Origin: Hymenopellis radicata
Taxonomy: Eukaryota; Basidiomycota; Agaricomycetes; Agaricales; Physalacriaceae
Direction: 5' to 3'
DNA: 64,000 nucleotides
NCBI GenBank assembly: GCA_015501595.1
Contig: JADNRX010000131.1
Span: 1-64,000, forward strand
The stretch's first letter is position 1; every line of letters begins with the position of its first letter. The position numbers and the translations under genes were made by a program. Under the pieces are notes generated by a model. The model saw only the letters and a program-made list of their open reading frames with translations. It was not told the origin of the DNA and made no database searches. Of this stretch, positions 23,886 through 35,851 are shown piece after piece.

Positions 23886-26210
23886 ATGATGTTTTATCTC
23901 CTCATCATCCTTGCGGTAGTGTTGTATCTGCGGTTCCGGCGACGAATCTCTATTGCCCATGTCAGAGGCCCACCGTCTCCTTCTTGGCTCTACGGTACGC
24001 CAACCTTCGCTTCACGTCTCCAGCAGATTGACAGACCGTGGCAGGAAACTGGCTCGAACTGTTCGATTGCCCGGCTGCCGAGGTAGACTCTCTTCAATTA
24101 CCATTCACGCACTCATTCATTCATGCTCATCCTGTCGTAATCTAGACCGACTTTCGCTGGCAAGACCAATACGGCGGCGTCGTTCGCGTCAGAGCGCCTC
24201 TCGGGGTAAGTAATCTCTCCTCATCCCCTACTCTGAATTGCTGACACTCGGATAGGAAGACCGTCTATTCATCACGGACCCCAAGGCCATCCAATATATC
24301 TATCACACCGCAAATTACCGGTTCCCGAAGCCCACGGGTCGGCAAGCGATTATGCGTTCGGTGTTTGGACCTGGGTTGACGACGAGTGAAGGTACGTTTC
24401 TTGCAGTGGAAGAGGCGAAAGGTGGTTGACGAGAAATGTGTTGGTAGGCGATGATCATAGACGTGCGAGGAAGATTATGCTCCCTGGGTTTAACGGCCCC
24501 GAAGCTCGGACGTATTTGCCTATCTTTTTCGGCGCTGCGGAGAGGGTAGCGTTGGCTCTATCTTTTATACTTAGAAGAAGACTAACTGACTGACACAATT
24601 CAGCTAACGCACAAATGGGAGGATCTGATTGCATCCGAGACTCAGCAAACGGCTGTCGTATCCATTCCTTGGTGGGTATCTCGTGCTGCTCTAGATGCTA
24701 TCGGCGAAGGTCAGCAGCTCCTTCTAACCAACTCGCTCGAACTGTAGTTGAGTCAGCCCACAGCGGCGTTTGATTACCAGTTCGGTGCACTTGATAATTC
24801 GTGCAACGAGCTCGTTGATATGTACACAAACCTATTGTGCGTGCCAACTCCCCTTCGCCGAAGTGGATTTGTACTAAGAGGATACCTATAGCTTTAATGT
24901 ATTCGGTATACCGACCACAGGGTCTATCCTAACCGTCGGTATTGTAGACAAATTGGCACCGGCGGTGGTGAACTTTTTTCTCAAATACCTGCCTCCTCGA
25001 AGGCTATCGCATGCATTCGAGGCCCTAAAAATATCCACCGCAGTGTCCAAAAAGCTTGTCGAAGAAAAGACTGCAGCCCTATTGGAAGACAAAGGCCGGC
25101 GAGACATTTTCTCTTTACTAGGTTCGCTTCTTTCCTGGGTTTCAGGTCGTTCCGTCGTTCTCATATCGCTGGCTTCCAACTAGTCAAGGCCAATAATTCG
25201 GAAGATCCAGAAACGAGACTGGAGGAGAAGGAACTGCTTGCACAGATGCAGTATGTATTGCATGTCTCTACAGGTATTTCCTCAACCAATTATTGCAGCA
25301 CCATCATCGTCGCGGGACACGAAACAACCGCCAACACGCTCTCATTCACACTCTTCGAAATGTGCAAGGAGCCACAGATCCAACATCGCCTTAGAGCTGA
25401 AATACGCGCCATGGGAAAACCAACGGATTACACTTCTTCCGATTTCGACAACATGCCGTACCTCACGGCCGTGGTCAAGGTCTGCTCTTTAACTGCCCAT
25501 TGCCCTTGTTGGGGGTTTACAATTTGGCTTCTGTACAGGAGACCCTCCGATTCCACCCAATCATCTACAACACGTTCAGAGTTCCCGAATGCGACGAAGT
25601 TGTTCCGCTTCTTGACCCCATCACGCTTGATACGGGCGAGGTTCTGACGGAGGTGCCCATCGCGAAGGGCACGAAGATTATCACGTCTGTTGCAGCGTAC
25701 AATCGGTGAGTCCTGCCCCGTTCTGGCATTTGAACTTATTGCTCAAGGAAAAGGGCGGGTCCAGGAATAAAGCCATCTTTGGACATGACGCGGACGTGTT
25801 CAATCCCGATAGATGGCTCAGAGATGACCGTCCGACGAGCAAGGTTTCTTTGGGTGTTTACGCAAATCTGTACGGTGCCGGGCTGCCCTTTACTAGGACA
25901 TTTCATCATTCAAACCTTTTTGGCAGATTCACATTCGCAGGCGGCTCACGATCGTGCATAGGCTGGCGTTTCGCGTGTGTATCTTTTCCTCTATCCTCGC
26001 TCACATCTGATGCTTTGCAGTGTTTTGGAATTACACGCCTTCCTCGTCCAACTCGTGGGCAAGTTTGAATTCGAATTCGCGGAGGCGGCAGATGCGAATG
26101 ATTTCCGTCGGGAGGCGTGCAATCTTATGACGCCGACGTTGGCGTCGGATCGGACGAAGGGCTCGCAGCTTCCGATGAGGATTAGGATGGCGCGGAATGG
26201 AGTTGAATAG
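23886..26210 (+). CDS. Cytochrome P450 (P450-1)
   Basis: Fourteen exons join in frame into about 535 residues. An N-terminal hydrophobic anchor and RFRRR stop-transfer are followed by the proline hinge VRGPPSPSW. Key motifs: oxygen-binding helix AGHETT (residues ~311-316), helix-K ETLR (~367-370), PDRW (~436-439), and haem loop FAGGSRSCIG with Cys ~467. This is a microsomal monooxygenase of the many-exon type expanded in wood- and litter-decay basidiomycetes; substrate unknown. Two in-frame ATGs (23886, 23889) are possible starts. Splice sites and frame are clean throughout, so the gene is probably functional. Closely related copies are at 35852 and 56406, a more distant one at 32929. Confidence 0.9.
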
Positions 26211-26573
26211 GGTGTAGAGATACTAGTTATGAGAAATAAACATGTACTTATTTCTTGGTGCTTTCTTTCGAGGCTCTCCGAGGACGTTTCTTTCGAGGCT
26301 CTTACTAGAGGACGCCTATGTCCTGCTTTCTCATTCGTGTGTGCACTTTCGGAGCGCCACATGAGAGTGGGATACCCGTCGGAGAGACATCAGCAAGCGA
26401 TGAGAATCCCCAGATAGGCAATAAGTCTTGACGCTGAATATTGAATCCTGACATTTCCGTAGGCACACATCTACCTAATACTTATACAATTGTGAGATCC
26501 ATATGGCATCTGAAGAGGATGAGAAGTGATACATACATAAAGGAATGTGATGCTTACTCCCTATTTAATTTCA
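26211..26573. other. Intergenic, convergent 3' ends
   Basis: A short near-repeat, CTTTCTTTCGAGGCTCT-like, occurs twice at about 26263-26300. Otherwise nothing seen. Confidence 0.5.
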
Positions 26574-27082
26574 TCACATCAAAAGCGCCATTAAACCAGC
26601 GACGAAGCCGACAGCCACTCCTTCCACCCTTAACTTTCCTGCGGGCACGGCGGCATTGTTCGAGGATGCCCCGACTTCGGCAGTGCTGCTCCTGGAAGAC
26701 GTACCGCTGGCGGACGTTACTGTAGTAGAACGTGTTGGGCTCGTGAGTGTTGTGTGTGAGAGGGGAAGGTGGCTGATCCGGATCCTGAAGGATGGCTGAA
26801 GATGCTTCCTGGGAGCGACACGGATCCGGAGGGCTTCGAGAAGATGGAGGTGCCGCTACGAAAGTCTTAGTTATTGACAGTCTTGATAATGGTTAGTTTA
26901 GCACAATACCTGACGCTAATAGGACCAGGAAGACTGAAAGAAAGGCTCGGCGAGCTCGTGGGCAGTGGGCCAATCGCGCTGCCACCGGTTGGCGGAGATT
27001 CAGTGGGGACGGTCAATTCCTGAGGACGCGCATCGACGAGCGCAATGGTGACAATGGCAAGGTATGCTGCTGTAAACCTCAT
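26574..27082 (-). CDS. Small secreted Ser/Thr/Pro-rich protein, probably GPI-anchored
   Basis: ATG at 27082 opens a signal peptide (MRFTAAYLAIVTIALVDA) followed by Pro/Ser/Thr-rich sequence. The C-terminal frame ending TGA at 26574-26576 is Ser-rich and ends in a hydrophobic run, GVAVGFVAGLMALLM, as in GPI-anchor or tail-anchor signals. The join is uncertain: a donor near 26909 with the matching-phase acceptor near 26708 gives one clean protein, but that intron of ~200 bases is long for this genome; a shorter first intron with a further exon is possible. A similar protein is at 61891. Likely cell wall or surface; function unknown. Confidence 0.6.
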
Positions 27083-27402
27083 GATTGGTGATGGGGCATT
27101 GATGGGCGCTCCTGGCAGGTGGCTTTTATATGGCTTTTACGGTCAACATCGTGGAGCTGTCTACATCATCAAAGCCGCCACATGCAAGACCGAGGAGATA
27201 AAAATGGAGCAAATGTGATGGAAGCGACAAATGCGCAGTCCGTGAATATTTTGGCACAGAAGATAGTCGGCATTTGAACTCAAGAGATAAGTAAGGATGA
27301 CGATTACATAGAAATACATCAGTGGTAGCGATACAAATAATGTAAACCGAACGCCAACTTTGAAGTCCCCTAATATAGATGCCGAAAACGTATCACAGAA
27401 TC
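27083..27402. other. Intergenic
   Basis: Contains the upstream region of the surface-protein gene and the 3' end of the large gene. A GGCTTTTATATGGC element near 27121-27134 may act as a TATA-like signal for the minus-strand gene at 27082. Confidence 0.4.
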
Positions 27403-30400
27403 CTATCGCTGGTTCCTAGGACGGAATTCGCGTCCAGTCGGCTCGCTACCAACATCTCGAGCTATAACAAACCGCCCAGCTACAACCGTCACGGTGCCGA
27501 GCATGATCTTGTCCTTTATCTCCTTCGAAGCGGGCAGCGCTTTCAGGCGAGGATCATCCAAGCCACCTACATTCGGCCTGTCATTAACGACGAGACGTGC
27601 GCCTTTCCCTTGTGGGTGGCCATGCCTCGCGGCTTCTGCGCCATAGCGATGCACTTGGCCATCGGAGGAATACATGCTGTGGAAGATGCTGTAGCGTTTT
27701 CGCTCGCCTTTGTCGTCGTACCCAACGTAGAAGAGGTCCTGTAGTTTTCGTGGACGAAAGGCTGATCCGCGCGTCGCCGGAACCTTGGGCCAATCCTTGG
27801 GATTAGGACACTTGGTGTCGTTCCACTCGCTCGCTGCGATCTCGTCCAACGTCTCCATAAATTTTTCAAGAATGGGGTGCGCAGCGTACTTGAGTTTGCC
27901 CTGGGGAGTTCTCGGAAGCGGTCTGCACATCGTCGCCTCGTAGAGATCCGGAATCGGAATGTTTTTGAACTCCCACAGGTACAACTGTGGACGTGGTGTC
28001 CCCGCCTTGAACACCAACATCGCGTTGTCGATCCTGTTCCAGATTTGGGTCCGCACTTCCATGAAGGAGCGACCATATAACGCGCCGCTGCGAGGCAGCG
28101 CAACTTCCGATATGAGGTCTACGGCCGTCTGAGGCACATTTTCCGTCAGGTAGACCACGGAGGAAAACGGGCGGTTCACAAGGTGAGCTGATAACACGTC
28201 TCTGATCCATAAAACTGCAGGCTCTCTGTACTGGGCCGGCACTCTGTGAGTCTTCAATAGACTTCTTTCGACGATTTGACGATTGAACTACAACGAAAAC
28301 GTTGGACCTCGGTAATCGATATTAATGAGCAAGATGAACTGACCTTGGAGTGGACAGACGCTGTGGGAAACATAAAATAACAACGAGCGTGCTGCTGAAC
28401 GAGCCGCCACGAGAACAAGCCTTCCTCAACAAGATACTCTGCGAAATGGAGGGGCGTGATCTCAGTAACCTCTCTGTAAGAGTTGTCGGCAGAGATTGTA
28501 TCCATTGGGATACTCGAGTAGCTGAATCGGAGCCGCCGGACGCCCATTTCCAGCGGGACCTCCAACGTTTGGTTTAATAAGTCCGATGCTGCATCGTGCC
28601 CCCAGAAGAGGACGGCCCGTCCGTACAATGTACAGATAGTATTGAAGATACTCGGGGGCAGGCGAGAGAACGCGCCGCTGGTCTTCGAGCCTAAGGCTTT
28701 TCTCAGATCCTGGCTCGTCGCGTCGGGATTCTTCGTGATGAGCGAGAAGAAAACCTTGAGGTAGCGACGAGGAACATGGTGATACATAGTATCCCCATGG
28801 ATAGAACTATAACTGTAGAAAGGGCAAGACTCTTGGAGAAGGAGCATTGCTTTCTTGACATGCGGATCATCGACATTGTCGGTGCCGTATATCCACGCAA
28901 CCTGGGCCATTATTTGCACTCTATGTAGTCCGGAAACGCCTGAAAGATGACTGAGATCTTCGATGGTGAGAGACAGAGAAAGAGTCTCTGTAAAGGCAGG
29001 CGAGACACCAAAAAGAATCAGCCTTTGTATGACGGGTTTCGTCGTTACGGAATCCAGGGCATTGGCTAGGACGCTGTAGAAGCATGATTTGAAGCAGCTG
29101 GTGACAGCTTCGAGAGAAACATGTGTCCTGGGAGTGTTGGCAATGATATCTTCACTGTGCGCAAGGCGGGCTGCATTGTCGTAGCCATCAACCATTATTG
29201 CGATTTCAGTGTCTGATCCCGAGCACTTTCGCAACTCGTGTACATGCTCCTACGATAGCATATTTGAACACGGAGAATGGATGCCAAGAGAAGCGAGGAC
29301 GTACCAATACTCTTTTCAACGCTTCCCTGCCCGTGCATCCCTCAATGATGTCGCAGAGGGACGCCATTCCTGCAATCCTTTTGTATTTTTTCGCCGCAGC
29401 TTTCACTCCGTCATACACCGCTTCCTCTACGATTTCCTCGAATTTTTCTATACTCTTGCCCAGTGGCGTCACTTCACCAAATTGGAAATGAAGTATAAAC
29501 GATCGGGAATATAATGTGAATGATGGATTCTTTCTCAACCAATCCGATACGAAGAAGCTTCCAAACGTGCGCTGGAAAGCCTCTGCGTACTCGGGATGCA
29601 TATCGAGGAACGCCATGAGGGACGACCGGACGAAGTACAGGTCTTCTCTTGAGTCGGAGGAGACGTAGAAGCCCCACCCAACCGTCTCCCCGGCTATTGT
29701 AAAAGCACGTGAGATGATGGTCGTTTGGTCAACAACGACTGTGCGAATCTTCGTGGAGCAGAATGCTTCCTGGAGGTCTTTGGGAACAAGCTAAGCATGT
29801 AGCATTAAATGGAGCCGCTCATCAAACAAAAAGAATGACTCACATTGCATCCCTTGGGAGCCGTGGCTTCATTCCCGACCAGAATAATACGGGCTCGGGG
29901 AAATTCTTTGACTACGACAGGAAGGTTGTTCGCAACCTTGGTTTGCTTTGTGATCGGATTGATTTCGCCGCCGAGAGACGATGAGGCTTTGCGCTTGAGA
30001 GCATCGTTTGCCTCATTGCAGATGACAAACTGGGCGTAAGGACCGCTGGCGGATAGCTTGGCCGTGTATTGAGCTGGCACTGGCCAATCCTCCGCTGAAT
30101 AGAGCAGAGCATTGAAGGCAGGCGGATTAATATGAGACATTTCCCTCAGGTCATCACGAGCGAACTTATCCGAGAGATCCATCTGATATGCGTAGATGAA
30201 CTCGCGACTACCACGCCACGGGCATGGGCATGACTCTTGGTGTTGGCGATTCACTTCAGTAGAGATGTAGCTGGGGGTAATATCAGAGCCATTCAACGCG
30301 GTGACTCGATACCAAGGGTGGGGACAGGCGTAGTGATGCCCAGCAATAGCGACCATGAATGCAATAGGACTATCTGGGCCTGGGAGTTTCGGAGGTTTCG

Positions 30401-30410
30401 ACAACGACAT
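27403..30410 (-). CDS. Large protein with PD-(D/E)XK nuclease-like motif, copy 1 (module partner A1)
   Basis: Four exons join in frame: 29844-30410, 29305-29790, 28344-29249 and 27403-28287, 947 residues. The N-terminal region holds conserved EVNRQH and CPCPWRGSRE; the middle has SLCDIIEGCTGREALK. In the last exon, FMEVRTQ (Glu ~730), RIDNAM (Asp ~740) and LWEFKNI (Glu ~759, Lys ~761) give the E...D...ExK order of PD-(D/E)XK nucleases. All are kept in copy 2 at 50936 while the surrounding sequence differs. The nuclease reading is motif-based inference. It starts 426 bases from the divergent AAA-ATPase-like gene. An out-of-frame upstream ATG at 30526 opens a hydrophobic reading, MARRFVCCLSAFVL. 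Intact. Confidence 0.75.
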
Positions 30411-30836
30411 GGCGGCGGCGAGAGATGTAGTGGTGGATGGGGGGAAGCTGTGGGTGTCGGCGGTAGCAGAAGAAGACAGAATGGCAAAACAAAGGCACTG
30501 AGGCAGCAGACAAAGCGACGCGCCATTGTACAAAGTGCAGATAACGTGACGCGGTCAATGCGAGCCACGTTAGCTAGCCCCATTATGGCAGTCCCTGCAC
30601 GCCATTGTCTAGACAAGGACGCGCTAAGGTGCGAGACACAAGATAAGTGAAGAGATGTAGCCTCTGCCATGTCAAGGAGGAGGTCGACAAGTCGAAAGCT
30701 GAAGTCAAGAACAACGAAGACTAAATCGGACTGATGCGATCGAACGCGTTCGGCCATCATCGGCAAGTCACGTGGTCAAGCAACAAAGGGCGATCTGAGC
30801 TTTTGTCGTCTCTCTCTACAACCACCATCATCTACC
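30411..30836. promoter_or_regulatory. Bidirectional promoter of the A1 / ATPase-1 pair
   Basis: This stretch separates two divergent start codons. Compared by eye, it is nearly identical to the reverse complement of 50528-50935. It holds a palindromic E-box CACGTG at 30769-30774, conserved in copy 2, and a run GCGATCGAACGCGTTCGG beside it. bHLH-type factors commonly bind CACGTG; a link here is inferred. Confidence 0.7.
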
Positions 30837-32282
30837 ATGGCGTCTACAATCTCCAAGCTACCTTCTCTGGAACCATTCCTTAATTTGATTACGCCTACTA
30901 TTCGCTGTCAGGTCGACGAATCTGGCAGCGCGTCGCCTCACTCTGATGATAGTGGTAGGCTCTCATTGTTGACTGGCGCGTTGTTTGTCGACTAACAACT
31001 GAACAGATTACGCTTCGATCTCCTCCGGCGACTCTGGCGACGACAAAGAACAATCAAATCTATACTCTAGCCGCTCAGACGACGACCAAGAAGACTCCGA
31101 CTCTGCTTCAGAGTCTGAGCAAGAGTCCGACTCATGGGTCGGAGTGTTGCAAGCAGCTCCGGAGCGATATGAGAAGCCCTTACGCCTCAGCAAACATACA
31201 CGCGTCGGCCGTGTAGCTGGTGAAAGAGTGAGTTGTCGATGTTTACTGCTTCTCGCCTCGCTCAATCAATCGCAGCGCCTTCCTTACGCAGAGCAGGCCT
31301 GTTTTGATATTTTGGTCGGAACGCCGACAATATCTGTCCATAAAGTTTCCAAAATTCAGGAACTGTGTGCGATACAGTCTGACGAGTGCCGGCTTACCCT
31401 GCTTCGCCGTCCCTCTGGCTTTGGAAAAAGCAGCCTACTTGGAATGTTCATGTATGCCGTGGATGTAAACCACCGGGAAGAGTTTTCCCGGATATATGGA
31501 AAATTGCCAGCCCACGACTTAGACTTGGAGGACGATGTCCTGGTTCTTGACCTCAACCTCGATCGCCTGCCATCGGACGTCACGCTCTTTCGCGCCGGCC
31601 TTATTTCCTACTTGAATGGCGCTTTCCGGAGCTTCTTAATGCGTTACCGAGATCTTCTCCGCCTAACGCACCACGAAATCAACTCCCACATCTACAACTC
31701 TGGCCGTCCGGTATCAATCTTCTCATGGGTGATGGTACGGAGTCGACTGCAATGCTCGCTTATGTATCTCATATTTTTTCTTAGGATCTTGTCTATCGCC
31801 GTGGCTACAGCATTGCTATACTCATCGACAACCTGAATGCCCCCTTGATCAAGTCTACTGAGGACAACATTGATGACATCCGTGGCTTCCTCGATAGATA
31901 CCTCGTTGATCCCATTCAGGCGGCCATGCACGGGGGCCCCATCGTTGGAGGGGTCGCTGTCGCGTCGCCGCTCTCTGATGAGCCCCATTGGACTCGATTT
32001 CCGCCTGCGCAGGGTTATAGAGATAACCTTTTCGACGAGATTACCATTGATAAATCGGAGTGGAAGGCCGCTCACCGTGCATTGGGTTTCTCTCAGTCGG
32101 AAGTAGCTGCTCTTGCCGCAGAGTGCCTGCCCACTGAAGATGTAGAGCCTTTTATACAAGAGGTGGTGAGGACGCTGCATGCTTACGTCTCGGAGTACGA
32201 GATGTTGCGCACGTATAGCATGTCTGACGTGCTCGCCAAACTCAGGCAGCGGACTGGGCAGCGGGACAATCAATTTTGGTGA
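30837..32282 (+). CDS. AAA-ATPase-like protein (PF09820-type), copy 1
   Basis: Exons 30837-30954, 31007-31227, 31276-31734 and 31785-32282 join in frame, 431 residues. Exon 2 is a highly acidic Ser/Asp/Glu region. Exon 3 begins LPYAEQACFDIL and has a Walker A, RRPSGFGKSS (Lys ~164), followed by conserved DLNLDRLPSDV. Exon 4 has a Walker B-like AILIDN (Asp ~281) and then a likely C-terminal helical lid ending RTYSMSDVLAKLRQRTGQ. The arrangement matches the AAA-ATPase_like family, in which bacterial members are often joined to a PD-(D/E)XK domain; here no nuclease domain follows. The divergent neighbour may supply it. Substrate and role unknown. Appears intact. Confidence 0.8.
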
Positions 32283-32875
32283 TGAAAGGAGATAGTTTTT
32301 TCTTTCGTTCACCTCTACATGATTTCGTTGTCTTCGTTTGTCTGTTGCTATCGATTACGAGTTACTCGCCGCGGTATTACTTTCTACTACTACAAAGTCT
32401 AGTACATACAAGCATCCTCGCTCGGTAGGTAGGTAGGTAGAATCGCACAGTCTGAGAACGTCGTATTTGTTCATTGACATTAGTATCATTATGTATTTTA
32501 TTTCTCTCCAATCCTCGCGACCGTCCGAGATCCTGTCCACAAGACGAGGGCTACCCTTCCACCACCACCGTTAACGTTCCATTTAGCTACGAGCCATGAT
32601 TCACATCAACCCCCTCGCTAGTTGACCAAACCGCTGGATGGACCTGCAGAAGACACGGGAGGAAGCAGTGTAGGACTTGCACGGAAGTGTTAAAGTGGCG
32701 CCGGCACGCCTAAGTTTAGTGCCCATCTACGCTGCTGAAGGTGTGGAGGGGCAATTATCACACTTTGAGGAGTCTCGATCCGCATCTCGAAAAAGTGTCC
32801 AGGATCGGTGTTGCCGGATTGCCGGCTCTGTGCTTATCTCAACCAGTAACCACGATGAACAGGCTCGACCCCAGA
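32283..32875. other. Intergenic
   Basis: Holds the 3' end of the ATPase gene and the P450-2 promoter. A GGTA run repeated four times is at about 32424-32439. No gene seen. Confidence 0.5.
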
Positions 32876-32883
32876 TATATAAG
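32876..32883 (+). promoter_or_regulatory. TATA box of P450-2
   Basis: TATATAAG lies 46 bases before ATG at 32929. Confidence 0.55.
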
Positions 32884-32928
32884 TAAGAGTGTGAACACCT
32901 GCTGGATGATATCTCCGACCACTACAGT

Positions 32929-35230
32929 ATGATAGTTTCTTTGACTTTGAGCGTTACGCTCGCGTATGCGCTTTACTTCCTGTTCAAGCGGTCGCGGCGC
33001 GTATCCATCGCGCACATTCGCGGACCGCCATTTAGCTCGTGGTGGCACGGTGCGTTTTCGCTTTATACTAGAGCGCCATGAATCATCCTTAACGTTGTTC
33101 CAGGGAACTTGTACGATCTTGTCCGAGTACAAACCGCTGAGGTGCGCCATTTCTTATTATTGAACTCCGGACATGAGGTTAACCACAGGTTGAAGGCCGA
33201 CTTCAAATGGCGAGCCATGTACGGCGATGTCATACGCCTTCACGCTCCGCTTGGGGTGAGCTTAAGCTCCTGCACTCGACTTAAAGCTGACCGTATATTC
33301 CAGGAGGACCGTCTCCTAGTATCAGACCCGAAGGCCATCCAGTACATCTTCCATACTGCGCCGTATCGATTCCCTAAACCTCCTAGTCGACGGTCAATCT
33401 CCCGGACACTCTTCGGACCCGGTCTGACGAACGTTGATGGTGAGTGTCCCCCGCCCTGTTCTACCTCAATACCTATTGCCAACGCTGGATCCAGGTGACG
33501 ACCACAAGCGCGCGAGGAAGATCATGCTTCCAGGATTCATGGGATCAGAGGCCAAGTCGTCCCTTCCCATATTCTTTGGCTGCGCAGAGAAGGTAGGCAG
33601 ACAGGTCATTTTCCTGGGTCCCTTTTCATGATTGTAGATGGCGGAGCAATGGCAGGATATGATTGCATCAGACCCTGCCCAGTCGGCGGTTATTGACATT
33701 CCCAACTGGACATCTCGTGCGACGTTGGACGCGATTGGCCAAGGTGAGTACGAAGGTCTTTGCTGAGAACATTGCTAACCCTTTGTAGCTGCCTTCGATT
33801 ATCAGTTTGGTGCTCTGGATGATGCACAGAACGCATTAGCGAAAGCATACACCAATTTCTTGTAAGTGCCACGCCTTTTGACGTCAGGACCTTCGCTCAA
33901 GAACGCGTCCAGCTTCAAGGTTTTCGGTATCCCCAACAAAGCTGCCGTCTTGGTGTTTTCGGTTCTGGATAACCTCCCTGTGCGGTTGACGGACTTCTTT
34001 TTCACCCACTTCCCTCCGAAAAGGCTGCTAAGCGCTCTCGCTACCACGCGACTAGCGAACTCGGTTTCAAAGGATTTGGTGGAGGAGAAAAGCTCTGCGT
34101 TGCTTGGATGCAAAGGCAGGCGAGATATCATGAGTTTGTTGGGTATGACCTCTTCAGCTCTTCGATGTCGTTATTGAAAGAAACTATTGCAGTTAAAGCC
34201 AACCGCACGGAAGACCCAAAGGCGAAGCTCAGCGAAAAGGAGCTTCTGGCCCAGATGAAGTATGTGTAACTGTTCTAAATCGTATGTACACGAGCTCACC
34301 CTTGTACTTCACTAGCATCATCATCCTCGGCGGGCATGAGACGACGTCGAACACACTATCCTTCGTGCTAATCGAAATGTGCAAGAACCCCGATATGCAA
34401 AAGCGTGTTCGGCAAGAAATCCACTCCAAGGGCAACACGCGCGATTTCACTGCGGCGGATTTCGGCAGTATGCCGTATCTCACCGCATTCATCAAGGTCT
34501 GTTACAAGTGCGTTTTGGGGTGAACATGGCTTGATGAAGCTCTGCTGATAGGAAACTCTTCGCTTCCACCCTGTGGTCTACAATCTCTGGAGAATAGCGG
34601 GCGGAGACGATGTCATTCCGCTCATGTATCCCATTACCACGGAAACAGGCGAGGTCCTCACTGAGTTGCCCGTCCCCAAGGGTGTACACATCACGACGTC
34701 CATTGCGGCATACAATAGGTATGTGAGTTGTACTGACGGGACGGTGGGATGCTCACGTACTGTGGCACAATTAGGAATACAGATATCTTTGGCGAAGATG
34801 CGGATATCTTTAACCCAGACCGCTGGTTACGCGAATCGGAAGTGCAACGCAAGAATAAGGTGCCGCTTGGGGTGTACGCAAACTTGTGAGGTTCTTCCAC
34901 TCAGGCCCTAGAAATGTGTTCACATATCCTTAGATTCTCGTTCAGTGGTGGCGCCCGATCATGCATTGGCTGGCAATTTGCGTACGTCGTCTGAAAAACG
35001 TCTTAGCAAATCACTGATGATATAATATTTGGTGTTATAGGGTACTGGCATTGCACGCGTTCATGGTGGAACTGATCGGTCAGTTCGAGTTTGAGTTTGC
35101 AGACGTGACGCCGGAATCCATCCGACGCGAGGCTTGTAATATTATGACCCCGACATTGAGGGATGATGTGGCGAAAGGAGCTCAGCTACCGTTACGGGTC
35201 AGGCCGGCTACTAGAGGACAGGAGATGTGA
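32929..35230 (+). CDS. Cytochrome P450 (P450-2)
   Basis: The same fourteen-exon layout as P450-1, all splice sites found and in frame, stop TGA 35228-35230. Features: hydrophobic N-terminal anchor, HIRGPPFSSW hinge, oxygen-binding helix GGHETT (Gly for the usual Ala), ETLR, PDRW, and haem loop FSGGARSCIG. The acceptor of the intron before FKVFGIP had to be placed at CGTCCAG near 33913 for the frame to hold. It is the most diverged of the four intact-length P450s: C-terminal region and substrate-recognition stretches differ strongly. Microsomal monooxygenase, substrate unknown. 0.6 kb upstream of P450-3 in tandem. Confidence 0.88.
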
Positions 35231-35851
35231 TAGCCATATGTCACTGAGATACTTCAGATACTTCAGTAACCTGTACTACTATCAATGCGCGTCAGCCCTC
35301 TAGAGTGTTGTCCAAGCTGAGGTTCGATTCGGAGTTGCGGCCGAAAAAGGCAAGTCGCTTCTTGAGTTCGAACTCTCGGAACTCTGGTGAACCATAAACG
35401 TTTAAACTTGGACGCGGTTAAAATGACGGATCCGCTTCCGTGTAATACATTTGGCCGTCTTCTATGCGACTCTCTATCTCCACGCTCGAGGTGTCTGCAG
35501 ATGTTCGTATGTACCGTGCGCGACCCTTTAGCATTATACTCAACGAATTTTAGCTTGAGGGTTTTCTTGCCATACAGAGAGGCTGCCGAGGGAAGAAGTC
35601 TTATATCTCAATCCTGCATATCTCCCGTAGGTGCCTTCTGTTAATCATCTCAGTCTGACAGGTCACAGTTACGACGTCCTACATTCACATGGCGTTGATG
35701 ACACTCTATCTATGAGTCGCTCTGTCTTCAAATACTAGTCACAAGCGCATAGTGTCAGTGAAAAACGACACTTTCGTCCGTGATGACCGGTCTGGCGAAA
35801 GAATAGAAGAGGAGGTGTTCCCAGTCGATTGCCACTGGAGCTCCGTTTATC
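35231..35851. other. Intergenic between tandem P450 genes
   Basis: No gene supported. P450-3 promoter presumably at 35600-35850; I see no clear TATA box. A tRNA-like T-loop sequence GGTTCGATTC at about 35322 has no matching cloverleaf. Confidence 0.45.

Noticed and set aside
32424..32439. GGTA tetranucleotide run as a possible repeat array
   Set aside because: Only four units; ordinary microsatellite.
35300..35350. tRNA-like T-loop sequence GGTTCGATTC
   Set aside because: No acceptor, D or anticodon stems can be paired around it.
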